From: Paracoccus sp. S1E-3
GTDB taxonomy: Bacteria > Pseudomonadota > Alphaproteobacteria > Rhodobacterales > Rhodobacteraceae
Reading direction: 5' to 3'
Length of the DNA stretch: 64,000 nucleotides
Assembly: GCF_013868135.1 (NCBI RefSeq)
Contig: NZ_JACEMU010000004.1
Location: forward strand, 558,001 to 622,000
Shown here: positions 21,690-32,218 of the stretch, in pieces
Position numbering within the stretch: the stretch's first letter is position 1
Layout: each line of letters starts with the position of its first letter
Position numbers and translations under genes: made by a program
The notes under the pieces: generated by a model
The model's database searches: none
Told to the model about the DNA's origin: nothing
The model's input: only the letters and a program-made list of their open reading frames with translations

Positions 21690-22433
21690 ATGTCCGAGGC
21701 CGAGATCGTCGCCATCCGCTGTCTGCGCGACAATTACGCCTATCTGCTGCACGCGAATGGCCGCACCGTGCTGTTCGACGCGCCCGAAGCGGAACCGATC
21801 CTGCAGGCCCTCGCCGAACGCGGCTGGCGGCTGGACCAGATCCTGCTGACCCACCACCATGACGATCATGTCGGCGCCGTGCCGGAACTGGTCGCCGCCA
21901 CCGGCGCCACCGTCACCGGCGCCGCCGCCGATGCCCACCGGCTGCCGCCGCTGGATCGCGCCCTTCGCCCCGGCGATGTCACCGATGCCGCCGGGTTGCC
22001 CGCACAGGTCATCGACGTGCCCGGCCATACCATCGGTCATATTGCCTTCTATGTGCCCGATGCCCGCGCCGCCTTCACCGGCGACAGTCTGACGGCAATC
22101 GGCTGCGGCCGGATCTTTGAAGGCGATGCGCCGATGATGTGGGCCAGCCTGCAGCGCCTGAATGCCCTGCCCGCCGAAACGCTGATCTGTTCCGGCCACG
22201 ATTATTGCGCCGGCAACGGCGCCTTCGCGCTGACGGTTGATCCCGACAACGCCGATCTGCGCGACCGGCTGCAGGCCACGGCGACGGCTGCTCGCCCCTG
22301 CGCCCCGGTCACCCTGGCCGAGGAGCGCGCCACCAATCCCTTCCTGCGCGCACCTGCGCTGGCGGCCACACTTGGGCTGGACGATGCCGAACAGGCCTTT
22401 GCCGCCCTGCGCGCGATGAAGGACAACTTCTAG
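21690..22433 (+). CDS. gloB: hydroxyacylglutathione hydrolase (glyoxalase II)
   Basis: Metallo-beta-lactamase-fold enzyme hydrolysing S-D-lactoylglutathione to lactate and glutathione, the second step of methylglyoxal detoxification. The 247-residue protein carries the binuclear metal motif THHHDDH at 54-60, further metal ligands in VPGHTIGH and FTGDSL, and the GHDYC motif near residue 170. The C-terminal glutathione-binding helices ([10 protein letters not shown]) are intact. An AGGAGG element lies just before the ATG. Divergent from the methyltransferase gene; clpA follows after 188 bases. Confidence 0.94.
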   Translation: MSEAEIVAIRCLRDNYAYLLHANGRTVLFDAPEAEPILQALAERGWRLDQILLTHHHDDHVGAVPELVAATGATVTGAAADAHRLPPLDRALRPGDVTDAAGLPAQVIDVPGHTIGHIAFYVPDARAAFTGDSLTAIGCGRIFEGDAPMMWASLQRLNALPAETLICSGHDYCAGNGAFALTVDPDNADLRDRLQATATAARPCAPVTLAEERATNPFLRAPALAATLGLDDAEQAFAALRAMKDNF

Positions 22434-22447
22434 CGCCGGACGCCCGT

Positions 22448-22475
22448 CTTGAAACCTGTATTGGATGCGCCCAAA
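22448..22475 (+). promoter_or_regulatory. Possible RpoH (heat-shock) promoter of clpA
   Basis: CTTGAA at 22448-22453 and CCCAAA at 22470-22475 are spaced by 16 bases, resembling sigma-32-type promoters (CTTGAA, then a C-rich -10). It starts just past the gloB stop and lies about 150 bases before clpA, a gene often under heat-shock control. The -10 match is partial. Confidence 0.35.
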
Positions 22476-22562
22476 TTGTGACCACTTCCGGAAGATTTCG
22501 CACCTCGCGCAAAATGTGACTTGAATCGCGGCGGAATCCACCAATCCTTAATATTATGATGA

Positions 22563-22608
22563 CAGTCTGTGCAGGTGGGCCTTCCGGTCCAAACCGCCGG
22601 ACAGACTG
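22563..22608. repeat. Inverted repeat in the clpA leader
   Basis: CAGTCTGT (22563-22570) and ACAGACTG (22601-22608) form an 8-base inverted repeat with a 30-base centre, ending two bases before the AGGAG ribosome-binding site of clpA. It could fold in mRNA near the start or be a protein-binding site. Confidence 0.5.
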
Positions 22609-22621
22609 ACAGGAGACGCAA

Positions 22622-24943
22622 GTGCCCTCATTCACGACCTCGCTGGAACAAGCCATCCATGCCGCGCTCGCGCTTGCAAATGAACGCCGCCACGAACTGG
22701 CGACGCTGGAACATCTGCTGCTGGCGCTCACCGAAGAACCCGATGCAGTCCGCGTCATGCGCGCCTGCAACGTCGATCTGGCCGAATTGCGCCAGAGTCT
22801 CGTCGATTTCATCGACGACGATCTGTCGACGCTGATCACCGATGTCGAAGGCTCCGAAGCGGTGCCGACGGCCGCCTTCCAGCGGGTGATCCAGCGCGCG
22901 GCGATCCATGTCCAATCCTCGGGCCGGGCCGAAGTCACCGGCGCCAATGTGCTGGTCGCGATCTTCGCCGAGCGCGAATCCCACGCCGCCTATTTCCTGC
23001 AGGAAATGGACATGACCCGCTATGACGCGGTGAACTTCATCGCCCATGGCGTGGCCAAGAACGCCGAATTCAACGAACAGCGCCCGGTGACAGGGGCCGA
23101 ATCCGCGCATGACGAGGAGAGCGGGGCCCCGTCCCAGAAGGACGAAACCGCGCTGGATAAATACTGCGTCGATCTGAACGCCAAGGCGCTGGATGGCGAT
23201 GTCGATCCCCTGATCGGCCGCGAGGCGGAGGTCGAGCGCTGCATCCAGGTCCTCTGCCGCCGCCGCAAGAACAACCCGCTGCTGGTGGGCGATCCGGGCG
23301 TGGGCAAGACCGCCATCGCCGAAGGCCTTGCCAAGAAGATCGTCGAAGGCGACACGCCTGACGTGCTGGCCGGGGCCACCATCTTCTCGCTCGACATGGG
23401 CGCGCTGCTGGCCGGCACCCGCTATCGCGGCGATTTCGAGGAACGTCTGAAAGCCGTGGTCAAGGAGCTGGAGGCACATCCCGACGCCATCCTGTTCATC
23501 GACGAAATCCACACGGTGATCGGCGCAGGTGCGACGTCGGGGGGGGCGATGGATGCGTCGAACCTGCTGAAGCCGGCGCTCTCGGGCGGCAAGCTGCGCT
23601 GCATGGGCTCGACCACTTACAAGGAATTCCGCCAGCATTTCGAGAAGGACCGCGCGCTGTCGCGGCGCTTTCAGAAGATCGACGTGAATGAACCCTCGGT
23701 GCCGGATTCGATCAAGATCCTGATGGGTCTGAAGCCGCATTTCGAGGCCCATCACGACCTGCGCTATACCAATGACGCGATCAAGGCGGCGGTGGAACTG
23801 GCGGCCCGTTACATCAACGACCGCAAGCTGCCGGATTCGGCCATCGATGTGATCGACGAGGCCGGGGCGGCGCAGCATCTGGTCGCGGAATCGAAACGGC
23901 GCAAGACCATCTCGCCCAGGGAGATCGAGGCCGTGGTGGCCAAGATCGCCCGCATCCCACCGAAGAATGTCAGCAAGGACGATGCCGAGGTGCTGCGCGA
24001 TCTCGATCGCTCGCTGAAGCGCGTGGTCTTCGGTCAGGACAGCGCCATCGACGCGCTGGCTTCGGCGATCAAGCTGGCCCGCGCGGGCCTGCGCGAGCCT
24101 GAAAAGCCGATCGGCAACTACCTGTTCGCGGGTCCGACGGGCGTCGGCAAGACCGAGGTGGCCAAGCAATTGGCCGATACTCTCGGCGTGGAACTCCTGC
24201 GCTTCGACATGTCGGAATACATGGAGAAACATGCGGTTTCGCGGCTGATCGGCGCGCCTCCGGGCTATGTCGGCTTCGATCAGGGCGGCCTTTTGACCGA
24301 CGGTGTCGACCAGCATCCGCATTGCGTACTGCTGCTGGACGAGATCGAGAAGGCGCACCCGGATGTCTACAACATCCTGCTGCAGGTCATGGATCACGGC
24401 AAGCTGACCGACCATAACGGCCGGACGGTGGATTTCCGTAATGTCGTGCTGATCATGACCTCGAACGCGGGTGCGTCCGATCAGGCCAAGGCCGCCATCG
24501 GCTTCGGACGCGACCGGCGCGAGGGCGAGGACACCGCCGCGATCGAGCGGACCTTCACGCCCGAATTCCGCAACCGTCTGGACGCGGTGATCAGCTTCGC
24601 CCCCCTCTCGCGCGAGGTGATCGTGCAGGTGGTGGAGAAATTCATCCTGCAGCTGGAGGCCCAGCTGATGGACCGCAACGTCCATATCGAGCTTTCGCCC
24701 GAAGCCGCAAACTGGCTTGCCGAAAAGGGTTACGACGACAAGATGGGCGCCCGCCCGCTTGGCCGGGTGATCCAGGAAAGCATCAAGAAGCCGCTGGCGG
24801 AGGAGTTGCTGTTCGGTCGGCTGAACAAGGGCGGCGTGGTGAAGGTCCGGGTCGAGGACGACAGGCCCGTCTTCGACATCACCGGCCCCGAAGCCCCGCG
24901 CATCAGCGGCAAGAGCAAGCCGCCGCTGCTGACCGCCGACTGA
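22622..24943 (+). CDS. clpA: ATP-dependent Clp protease ATP-binding subunit ClpA
   Basis: AAA+ unfoldase that feeds substrates to ClpP. The 773-residue protein has the N-terminal double Clp-N repeat beginning [18 protein letters not shown], first ATPase module with Walker A GDPGVGKT at 223-230, second with GPTGVGKT at 504-511, and an IGF-type ClpP-docking loop ([10 protein letters not shown]) around residue 625. There is no long middle coiled coil, which excludes ClpB. The start is a GTG at 22622 with AGGAG six bases upstream. clpS, often next to clpA in alphaproteobacteria, is not adjacent here. A terminator follows at 24986. Confidence 0.97.
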   Translation: MPSFTTSLEQAIHAALALANERRHELATLEHLLLALTEEPDAVRVMRACNVDLAELRQSLVDFIDDDLSTLITDVEGSEAVPTAAFQRVIQRAAIHVQSSGRAEVTGANVLVAIFAERESHAAYFLQEMDMTRYDAVNFIAHGVAKNAEFNEQRPVTGAESAHDEESGAPSQKDETALDKYCVDLNAKALDGDVDPLIGREAEVERCIQVLCRRRKNNPLLVGDPGVGKTAIAEGLAKKIVEGDTPDVLAGATIFSLDMGALLAGTRYRGDFEERLKAVVKELEAHPDAILFIDEIHTVIGAGATSGGAMDASNLLKPALSGGKLRCMGSTTYKEFRQHFEKDRALSRRFQKIDVNEPSVPDSIKILMGLKPHFEAHHDLRYTNDAIKAAVELAARYINDRKLPDSAIDVIDEAGAAQHLVAESKRRKTISPREIEAVVAKIARIPPKNVSKDDAEVLRDLDRSLKRVVFGQDSAIDALASAIKLARAGLREPEKPIGNYLFAGPTGVGKTEVAKQLADTLGVELLRFDMSEYMEKHAVSRLIGAPPGYVGFDQGGLLTDGVDQHPHCVLLLDEIEKAHPDVYNILLQVMDHGKLTDHNGRTVDFRNVVLIMTSNAGASDQAKAAIGFGRDRREGEDTAAIERTFTPEFRNRLDAVISFAPLSREVIVQVVEKFILQLEAQLMDRNVHIELSPEAANWLAEKGYDDKMGARPLGRVIQESIKKPLAEELLFGRLNKGGVVKVRVEDDRPVFDITGPEAPRISGKSKPPLLTAD

Positions 24944-24985
24944 TCGGACAGCCACGCGGCACATTCGCCCTGGCTCCATGAATCC

Positions 24986-25016
24986 AACCGCCGCGACATT
25001 GTCGCGGCGGTTTTTT
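24986..25016 (+). terminator. Rho-independent terminator of clpA
   Basis: Stem AACCGCCGCGAC, loop ATT, complement GTCGCGGCGGTT followed by further Ts. Strong canonical terminator 43 bases after the clpA stop. Confidence 0.92.
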
Positions 25017-26354
25017 GCTGGGTCGAGTCGTGAACCCCGGCCAGCCGCTGACGATCGGCTGTCAGATTTTTCTGGTTTTCGGTCAAATTGTAACCCAAAC
25101 AGCCGGTCAGCCGGTGTCAGTTCAGCGAGGGAAAAAACCTTAGCGCCCGGTCAGCTTATGCATAGCCGCCAGCAGCGTCTGTGCTTCATCTCTCTGACGC
25201 TCGGTCCTGCCAGCCATGTTCCGGACGCAACGAGGATAATGCCCGAGCAGGATGAGCTGGTCTTACAGGATCGGGGGCAGAAATGCGGCAATCCGTTTTT
25301 CCCCCGTGACATTGGGGTCGCCTGCAGCAGCTCCTGATATCCAGCAGCAGCAAATGGAACCTTTGCAGTTAAATGGCGCCCAAGCAGAGTTTCTCGCCCC
25401 TGCATAGCCCATGAGCGATGAGCAATAGAACTGCGCAGGCTCGGACGGTTTTGCACGCGCCACCCGGATGCCTCTTGAGAATTCAGACCGCGCGGATGAG
25501 CGGTGTCATTTCTCTGCGCCTGAACTTTGGGTTTCTTTTCTACCTTCGTCATTCTGCGCAACAGTTTCGTCCGGCACCGCAGATGCCGGGTGTCTTTCGT
25601 ACCGGTCAGCTTTGGTTGGCAAGTGGGGTGGACATCCGTGACGGTCGTGCTCCCCAGCCACAGCGGGGCCTCGCCGCGCCAGTCAAACAGTTAGGGCATC
25701 TGACAGAAACGCCGGCGCTCGACCCAACGGAAACCGAGCCGCTCCGGTCGTCGTCGCCCCCCCCTGCAGCGCGACGCGGCCATCCTCGCGCGCAACCCGG
25801 TTCAGTTTTCGGACAAATACGACGCGGTGCCTGCGCGAAATCGCTGCCCCTAAGCTGAAGGCTATCTCGCCCTCGAGGATCTGAAATCCGCCAAGCGGTC
25901 AGGCGGAGATACCGTCAAGGACGGAACCATCAATGCCGGCTTGATGGCGGGCAACACGGTCGGGGGTGTGACGGCACGGGTCACGAACATCCTCGACGCG
26001 GCTCTCGGGACCACCATGTCTCTTACCATCTCGTAGGGTCTGAATATCCTGCACGGGGGTGGCCGGGCCAGCGGAATTCCAACCCGTCATGGACAGGGGG
26101 CCGCGAAAACGCTCTGTCTCCTGCGCCATCGGCGCGCGGGCGGTTGGGGTCGCTGGCAGCATCACGCCGCAAAAAACCGGCGGCACGCCGGCGCGCAGAG
26201 CATCGCGTTCAGCGCCAAGGCAATCATGAGATCCCGTTCTGCCGCGACGACGGATGCCGCCACGGAAACTGGGCCGCACCCGCATCGGGTCGAAATCCCG
26301 CCGAGTGACCCGAGGCTTGGGCACGCGCCAACCTCCCACGCTGGAAATACCGCC
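25017..26354. other. Gene-poor, probably degraded stretch between clpA and mfd
   Basis: About 1.3 kb with no intact gene that I can support. Several short open frames exist on both strands but none has a ribosome-binding site, a recognisable motif or codon usage like the neighbours. The part from about 25040 to 25620 is visibly richer in A and T than the flanking genes. The best coding-like signal is the interrupted plus-strand frame at 25764-26036, listed separately. A 40-codon minus-strand frame (25140-25262) with plausible amino-acid composition could be the tail of another lost gene but is within chance for GC-rich DNA. Most likely remnants of acquired DNA. Confidence 0.5.
25764..26036 (+). 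pseudogene. Interrupted reading frame of unknown family
   Basis: A frame running from about 25764 reads LQRDAAILARNPVQFSDKY, meets an in-frame TAA at 25851-25853, then continues without change of frame as EGYLALEDLKSAKRSGGDTV and a Gly/Thr/Asn-rich end (AGLMAGNTVGGVTARV, then TNILDAALGTT) to a TAG at 26034. A run of eight Cs (25757-25764) just upstream marks a likely frameshift, since the preceding codons look coding in another frame. I do not recognise the family; the Gly/Thr/Asn-rich end suggests an extracellular or beta-rich protein. Could still be chance. Confidence 0.35.
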
Positions 26355-29300
26355 TCAGCCCTTCGCCTTCGCGGCCAGATCGCGGGCAATCGCGTAGGCG
26401 CCCTTGACGCGTTCCCCATCCGAGGTCCAGTCGCGACGGATGACGATCTTGTTGCCCTCGACCTTCGCCTCCCCGCGCTGATCGGTCAGAAATTCGACCA
26501 GCCCGGCCGGGTTCGGAAACTTGTCGTCATGGAACTGCACCGTGGCGCCCTTCGGCCCGGCATCCAGCTTGGCGATATTGGCGCGCTTGGCCATCGCCTT
26601 GATGCGAATGACGTTCATCAGCACGTTCACCTCGCGCGGGACCGGGCCGAAACGGTCGTGAAGCTCCGCCGCGAAGCCCTCCATCTCGACCTTCGTCGAG
26701 ATATCGGCCAACCGCCGATACACCCCCAGCCGCACGTCGAGATCGGCCACATAGCTTTCCGGGATCGTCACCGGCACGCCGAGGTTCAGCTGCGGCGCCC
26801 ATTCATCTTCGGGCGTGCCTTCCAGCTCGCCCGATTTCAGCTTGGCGATCGTCTCCTCCAGCATCGCCTGATAGAGTTCGAAGCCGACTTCCTTGATATG
26901 GCCCGACTGCTCCTCGCCCAGCAGGTTGCCCGCACCGCGCAGATCCAGATCCTGCGAGGCGAGGTTGAAGCCTGCCCCGAGCCCGTCGATGTTGCCGAGG
27001 AATTTCAGCCGCCTTTCGGCCTGCGGGGTCAGCGGGCTGCGCGGTTTGGTGGTCAGATAGCAATAGGCCCGCGTCCGCGACCGGCCCACCCGACCGCGGA
27101 TCTGGTAAAGCTGGGCGAGGCCATAGATGTCGGCGCGCCAGACAATCATGGTGTTGGCGGTCGGAATATCGAGGCCGCTTTCCACGATGGTCGTCGCCAG
27201 CAGCACATCGGCCTGCCCGTCATAGAAGGCATTCATCCGCTGATCGAGATCGCCCGCCGACAACTGGCCATGGGCCACGATGAAGCTGACCTCGGGGACG
27301 TTCTCGCGCAGCCAGTCCTCGATTTCCGGCAGATCGGCGATGCGGGGCACGACGAAAAAGCTTTGCCCGCCGCGATATTTCTCGCGCAGCAGCGCCTCGC
27401 GGATGGTGACGCTGTCGAATTCGCTGACATAGGTGCGGATCGCCAGACGGTCGACGGGGGGCGTGCCGATGACCGACAGATCGCGCACGCCCGACAGCGA
27501 CAGTTGCAGCGTGCGCGGGATCGGCGTCGCGGTCATGGTCAGCACATGAACGTCGCTGCGCAGCTCCTTCAGGCGCTCCTTGTGGCCGACGCCGAAATGC
27601 TGTTCCTCGTCGATGACCAGCAGCCCGAGGTTCTTGAACTTCACTGCCTTGGCCAGCACCGCATGGGTGCCCACGACGATATCGACGCTGCCATCGGCCA
27701 GCCCGGCCCGCGTCGCCGCCGCGTCCTTGGCGCTGACGAAACGCGACAGCGGGCGCACGTTCAGGGGCGTCCCCCGGAAGCGTTCGGCAAAGCTGCGCGC
27801 GTGCTGGCGGGCCAGCAGCGTCGTCGGCGCGATCACCGCCACCTGCTTGCCCTGCGAGGCGGCGATATAGGCGGCGCGCATCGCCACCTCGGTCTTGCCG
27901 AAGCCGACATCGCCGACGATCAGCCGGTCCATCGGCCGGCCCGCCGCCAGATCGCCCATCACATCGTCGATGGCCGCCATCTGGTCGTCGGTTTCGGTAT
28001 AGGGGAAGCGGGCCGAGAAGGCTTCCCAGTCGTGATGTTCTGGTTCCAGCACCGGCGCGGTGCGCAGAAGCCGCTCGGCCGCGACCCGCATCAGCCGGTC
28101 GGCGATCAGCCGGATGCGTTCCTTCAGCCGCGCTTTCCGCGCCTGCCATGCGCCGCCGCCGAGACGGTCGAGCAGCCCTTCCTCGTGGCCGTAGCGGCTG
28201 AGCAGCTCGATATTCTCGACCGGCAGATACAGCCGGTCGCCGCCCGCATATTCCAGCGCCACGCAGTCGTGGGGGACACCTGCCGCCTTGATGGTTTCCA
28301 GCCCGGTATAGCGCCCGATACCGTGTTCGACATGGACAACCAGATCGCCCGGCGTCAGCGCGGTGGTGTCCTTCAGGAAATTCTCGGCCCGGCGGCGTTT
28401 GCGGGCGCCCCGGATCAGCCGGTCGCCCAGCACGTCCTGTTCCGAGATCACCGCCAGCTTGCCCGCCGCGCTGCCATCGGCGACGAAGCCTTCCTCCAGT
28501 GGCCAGACAGCAAGGCCGAGCGCGCCGGGCGTATCGGGCAGGTCCGACAGCCGCGCGATTTCCTTCGCGCCCTCGACCCCTTCATCGGCGATCAGGCCGC
28601 GCAGACGCTCGCGCGCGCCTTCGCTGAACGAGGCGATGACAACGCGATGGGTCTTGCGCAATTCGCGCAGATGGGCGGCGAGCGCGCCGAACAGGTCAAG
28701 CAGTTCGGACTGACGCTCGGGCGCGAAATTGCGCCCGACCTTGCCGCCCGCGTTCAGCACGCCCGGTCCCGGCGGCGCGGCATTGACCGACAGGCGAAGC
28801 TGCCGCCGCCCGGACAACCAGCCCTGCCATTCGGCTTCCGGCGCGAACATCGTTTCGGGCGCGACCGGGCGATAGATGCTTTCGGCGCCGCGCTTGTTCG
28901 CCGCTTCGCGCCGGGCCGAATATTGTTCCGATATCATCTCCCATCGCGCATCCATCACCTGCTGGATACGGTCGTCCAGCATGACCGAAGCGCCGGGCAG
29001 ATAATCGAAGATGCTGTCCAGCCGTTCATGGAACCATGGCAGCCAATGCTCCACGCCCGCCAGTTTGCGCCCCGCGCTGACGGCTTCGTAAAGCGGATCG
29101 TTCGAACCGCCGCCATATTCGGCGCGGTAGGTGGTGCGGAAGCGGGTGATCGCCTCCTCGTCCAGAATGACTTCGGACATGGGAACCAGTTCCAGCCTGT
29201 CCAGCTTCTCGGCGCTGCGTTGCGTGTCGGGATCGAAACGGCGGGCGCTGTCCAGCACGTCGCCGAACAGGTCGAGACGGATCGGCCCCGACGGTCCCGG

Positions 29301-29789
29301 TGGCCAGATGTCGATGATTCCGCCCCGGATCGCGTAATCGCCCGGCTCGGTCACGGTCGGCGCCTGCGAAAAGCCCATGCGGGCCAGCCACGCCCGCAGC
29401 CCCGCCTCGTCGATGCGGCTGCCGACGCGGGCGGTGAAGCTGGCCTCCGCGACGGTGGCGCGGGGCGGCACGCGCTGGATCGCGGCGTTGAGCGTCGTCA
29501 GCAGCACGAATTTTCCGGGCACGGCTTTATGCGCCAGCGCCGCCAGCGTCGCCATCCGCGCGGCCATCACCTCGCCCGCTGGCGAGACGCGATCGTAAGG
29601 GGTGGTGTCCCATGCCGGAAAATCCAGCACCGTCACGTCGGGGGCAAAGAAGCGCAGGCTTTCGCGCATGGCTTCGGCCCGGCGGTCGTCGCGGGCGACA
29701 TGGATGACCGGGCCACGCTCGGCCTCGCGCGCGAGCAGCGCGGCGTCATAGCCCTCGGGGGCGCCGGAAAGTGTGATCGTGTCAGCCAT
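26355..29789 (-). CDS. mfd: transcription-repair coupling factor
   Basis: ATP-dependent translocase that removes RNA polymerase stalled at DNA lesions and recruits UvrABC. The 1144-residue protein has the UvrB-homologous N-terminal domains, the RNA-polymerase-interacting domain around GDLVVHVEHGIGRYTGLETI (about residues 480-500), the translocase with Walker A VGDVGFGKTE near 627-636, the DEEQHFGV box near 730, and the C-terminal TRCF domain (LDVRLGVYRRLADI). Length and architecture are normal. No LexA-type box was seen upstream. The downstream side is the degraded stretch. Confidence 0.97.
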   Translation of the reverse strand: MADTITLSGAPEGYDAALLAREAERGPVIHVARDDRRAEAMRESLRFFAPDVTVLDFPAWDTTPYDRVSPAGEVMAARMATLAALAHKAVPGKFVLLTTLNAAIQRVPPRATVAEASFTARVGSRIDEAGLRAWLARMGFSQAPTVTEPGDYAIRGGIIDIWPPGPSGPIRLDLFGDVLDSARRFDPDTQRSAEKLDRLELVPMSEVILDEEAITRFRTTYRAEYGGGSNDPLYEAVSAGRKLAGVEHWLPWFHERLDSIFDYLPGASVMLDDRIQQVMDARWEMISEQYSARREAANKRGAESIYRPVAPETMFAPEAEWQGWLSGRRQLRLSVNAAPPGPGVLNAGGKVGRNFAPERQSELLDLFGALAAHLRELRKTHRVVIASFSEGARERLRGLIADEGVEGAKEIARLSDLPDTPGALGLAVWPLEEGFVADGSAAGKLAVISEQDVLGDRLIRGARKRRRAENFLKDTTALTPGDLVVHVEHGIGRYTGLETIKAAGVPHDCVALEYAGGDRLYLPVENIELLSRYGHEEGLLDRLGGGAWQARKARLKERIRLIADRLMRVAAERLLRTAPVLEPEHHDWEAFSARFPYTETDDQMAAIDDVMGDLAAGRPMDRLIVGDVGFGKTEVAMRAAYIAASQGKQVAVIAPTTLLARQHARSFAERFRGTPLNVRPLSRFVSAKDAAATRAGLADGSVDIVVGTHAVLAKAVKFKNLGLLVIDEEQHFGVGHKERLKELRSDVHVLTMTATPIPRTLQLSLSGVRDLSVIGTPPVDRLAIRTYVSEFDSVTIREALLREKYRGGQSFFVVPRIADLPEIEDWLRENVPEVSFIVAHGQLSAGDLDQRMNAFYDGQADVLLATTIVESGLDIPTANTMIVWRADIYGLAQLYQIRGRVGRSRTRAYCYLTTKPRSPLTPQAERRLKFLGNIDGLGAGFNLASQDLDLRGAGNLLGEEQSGHIKEVGFELYQAMLEETIAKLKSGELEGTPEDEWAPQLNLGVPVTIPESYVADLDVRLGVYRRLADISTKVEMEGFAAELHDRFGPVPREVNVLMNVIRIKAMAKRANIAKLDAGPKGATVQFHDDKFPNPAGLVEFLTDQRGEAKVEGNKIVIRRDWTSDGERVKGAYAIARDLAAKAKG

Positions 29790-29836
29790 GTCGTCCAGAT
29801 ATCCCGGCAGGCGGCGTGGTCAAGGGTCAGCGGTGG

Positions 29837-30406
29837 TTACAGCCCGTTCGGATGCAGCAGCAGCCAGAGCGAAGCCCAGAGTGTCGTCGCCACCACCGCC
29901 AGAACCGAGATGATGGCATAAACGAGCCGGTAGCGGTTGATGCGGCGCAGCGCCTCGGTCGCGGCCTCGGGGGCGGGCTGCCCCAGATGTGCGGCCTCCA
30001 GCACCCAGTGAAGCTGGCCCGCAAGCCGGAAACGCAACGCCAGCAGCACCGCTTGCGGCAGCAGGATCAGCGTCAGCGCCTGCGCCATTTCCAGCCCATA
30101 GCGAAAGCCCAGCACCGCCAGCGCGCTGACACCGAAGCAGATCAGCCCGGACAGCACCGCAGCCGAACGCGCCCCGATCTGCCAGCGCGGCACGGTCAAT
30201 GACATCCAGTCGAGCAGCGCGAAGACCTCGGCCGAATCCGCCCCCGGCTTCTTGCGCAAGGCAGCGGCGGCGTGGGCCAGCACGTCGACCGGAATCCCCA
30301 CCATGCGCCGGCCGGAATATGTCCAGACGGCCAGCAGAGCCAGCCAGAACCAGGGCGACGAAAAGGATCTCGCATCGAGGATCGAAAGGATATCAGTCGG
30401 AAACAC
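29837..30406 (-). CDS. conserved inner-membrane protein of unknown function
   Basis: A 189-residue protein with about four hydrophobic segments (near 15-30, 75-97, 102-122 and 155-180). It resembles a Rhodobacterales family sometimes labelled component of SufBCD complex, but that label is from memory and has no support here, as no suf genes are near. The start is set at a GTG (30406, product beginning VFPTDILSILDARSF); an ATG 51 bases upstream is in frame but adds polar residues that do not look conserved. Located between mfd (47 bases downstream) and divergent hemB. No function can be assigned. Confidence 0.65.
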   Translation of the reverse strand: MFPTDILSILDARSFSSPWFWLALLAVWTYSGRRMVGIPVDVLAHAAAALRKKPGADSAEVFALLDWMSLTVPRWQIGARSAAVLSGLICFGVSALAVLGFRYGLEMAQALTLILLPQAVLLALRFRLAGQLHWVLEAAHLGQPAPEAATEALRRINRYRLVYAIISVLAVVATTLWASLWLLLHPNGL

Positions 30407-30477
30407 GCGGTCTTGCCTGTTGTCGTGGCGCGAGGCCGACCTTAGAACAGGGGCCAAACAAGGAAAAGCTGAAAGCC

Positions 30478-31476
<999 letters not shown>

Positions 31477-31523
31477 GCGTCAGGTTTTGGTTAACATGAC
31501 CCCAAAATAATGGGGTTTTGAGC

Positions 31524-32120
31524 ATGTCTGCATACAACTTCTTGACGCGTCGCGGTTTCATCGCCGGGATCGGCGCCGGTGCCGGGGTTCTGGCGCTGGC
31601 GGGGTGCAACAACGGGCTGGCCACCAATGCGACCCAGACGCTGGAAGGCCGGGTCGACAGCACCCTGAACGAGCTGTTCGCGAAATATCCCAACGCCAGA
31701 CCGCTGGTCGACAATGCCCGCGGGGTGCTGGTCATGCCGGTGATGACCCAAGCCGGTTTCGGGGTCGGCGGATCCTATGGCGAGGGGGCGCTGCGTGTCG
31801 GCGGCAGGACGGTGGATTATTATTCCGCTGCGCAGGCCTCGATCGGGCTTCAGGCCGGGGCGCGGCAGTTCGCTCATGTGCTGGTTTTCCAGACCGACCG
31901 CGCGCTTGCCGATTTCCGCGCCGCCCCCGGCTGGGTCGCCGGTGCGGGCGCTTTCTATGCCCTGCCCGAGGATGGGATGACCTTCGGCGCCGATACCGTG
32001 ACCAACAACCACCCCGTGGTGGCGATGATCTTCGGGCAGACCGGCATCATGGCCGGCGCCGCGATCGAGGGGACGAAATACACCCGCATCATCCCGTCGG
32101 CCCTGGCCGCGCGCTTCTGA
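31524..32120 (+). CDS. SYLF-domain (YSC84-related) lipoprotein
   Basis: A 198-residue exported lipoprotein. The N-terminus has a twin-arginine-like start (LTRRGFIAGIGAGAG) and a lipobox LALAGC with the lipidated cysteine at residue 28. The rest matches the SYLF lipid-binding fold: ARGVLVMPVMTQAGFGVGGSYG, QASIGLQAGARQFAHVLVF and a conserved C-terminal GTKYTRI region. SYLF proteins bind phosphoinositides in eukaryotes; the bacterial role is unknown, probably at the outer membrane. An ATG at 31524 is chosen over an in-frame TTG six bases earlier. Followed by a terminator. Confidence 0.87.
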   Translation: MSAYNFLTRRGFIAGIGAGAGVLALAGCNNGLATNATQTLEGRVDSTLNELFAKYPNARPLVDNARGVLVMPVMTQAGFGVGGSYGEGALRVGGRTVDYYSAAQASIGLQAGARQFAHVLVFQTDRALADFRAAPGWVAGAGAFYALPEDGMTFGADTVTNNHPVVAMIFGQTGIMAGAAIEGTKYTRIIPSALAARF

Positions 32121-32155
32121 CGCATCGCCGCCGGGCATGAAAAGCCCGGCATGAA

Positions 32156-32179
32156 AAAAGGGGCCGCGCGGCCCCTTTT
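32156..32179. terminator. Bidirectional rho-independent terminator
   Basis: Stem AAAAGGGGCC, loop GCGC, complement GGCCCCTTTT, between the convergent SYLF lipoprotein and lytic transglycosylase genes. Confidence 0.9.
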
Positions 32180-32215
32180 CTTTTGCGATCCCGCCGCCCT
32201 TTTGCGATCCCGCCG
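32180..32215. repeat. 17-base direct repeat beside a terminator
   Basis: CTTTTGCGATCCCGCCG occurs at 32180-32196 and again, identical, at 32199-32215, only two bases apart. It immediately follows the terminator and may be a small local duplication. Confidence 0.8.
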
Positions 32216-32218
32216 CGA

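Noticed and set aside
24978..25337. Short plus-strand frame across the clpA terminator
   Set aside because: It spans a strong terminator, has no ribosome-binding site and no recognisable protein pattern.
25899..26339. Minus-strand frame in the clpA-mfd gap
   Set aside because: No ribosome-binding site, arginine/proline-rich translation typical of a shadow; the plus-strand interrupted frame is a better candidate there.
26226..29921. Long plus-strand frame opposite mfd
   Set aside because: Antisense shadow of a well-supported gene; composition is Arg/Gln/His-rich without domain motifs.
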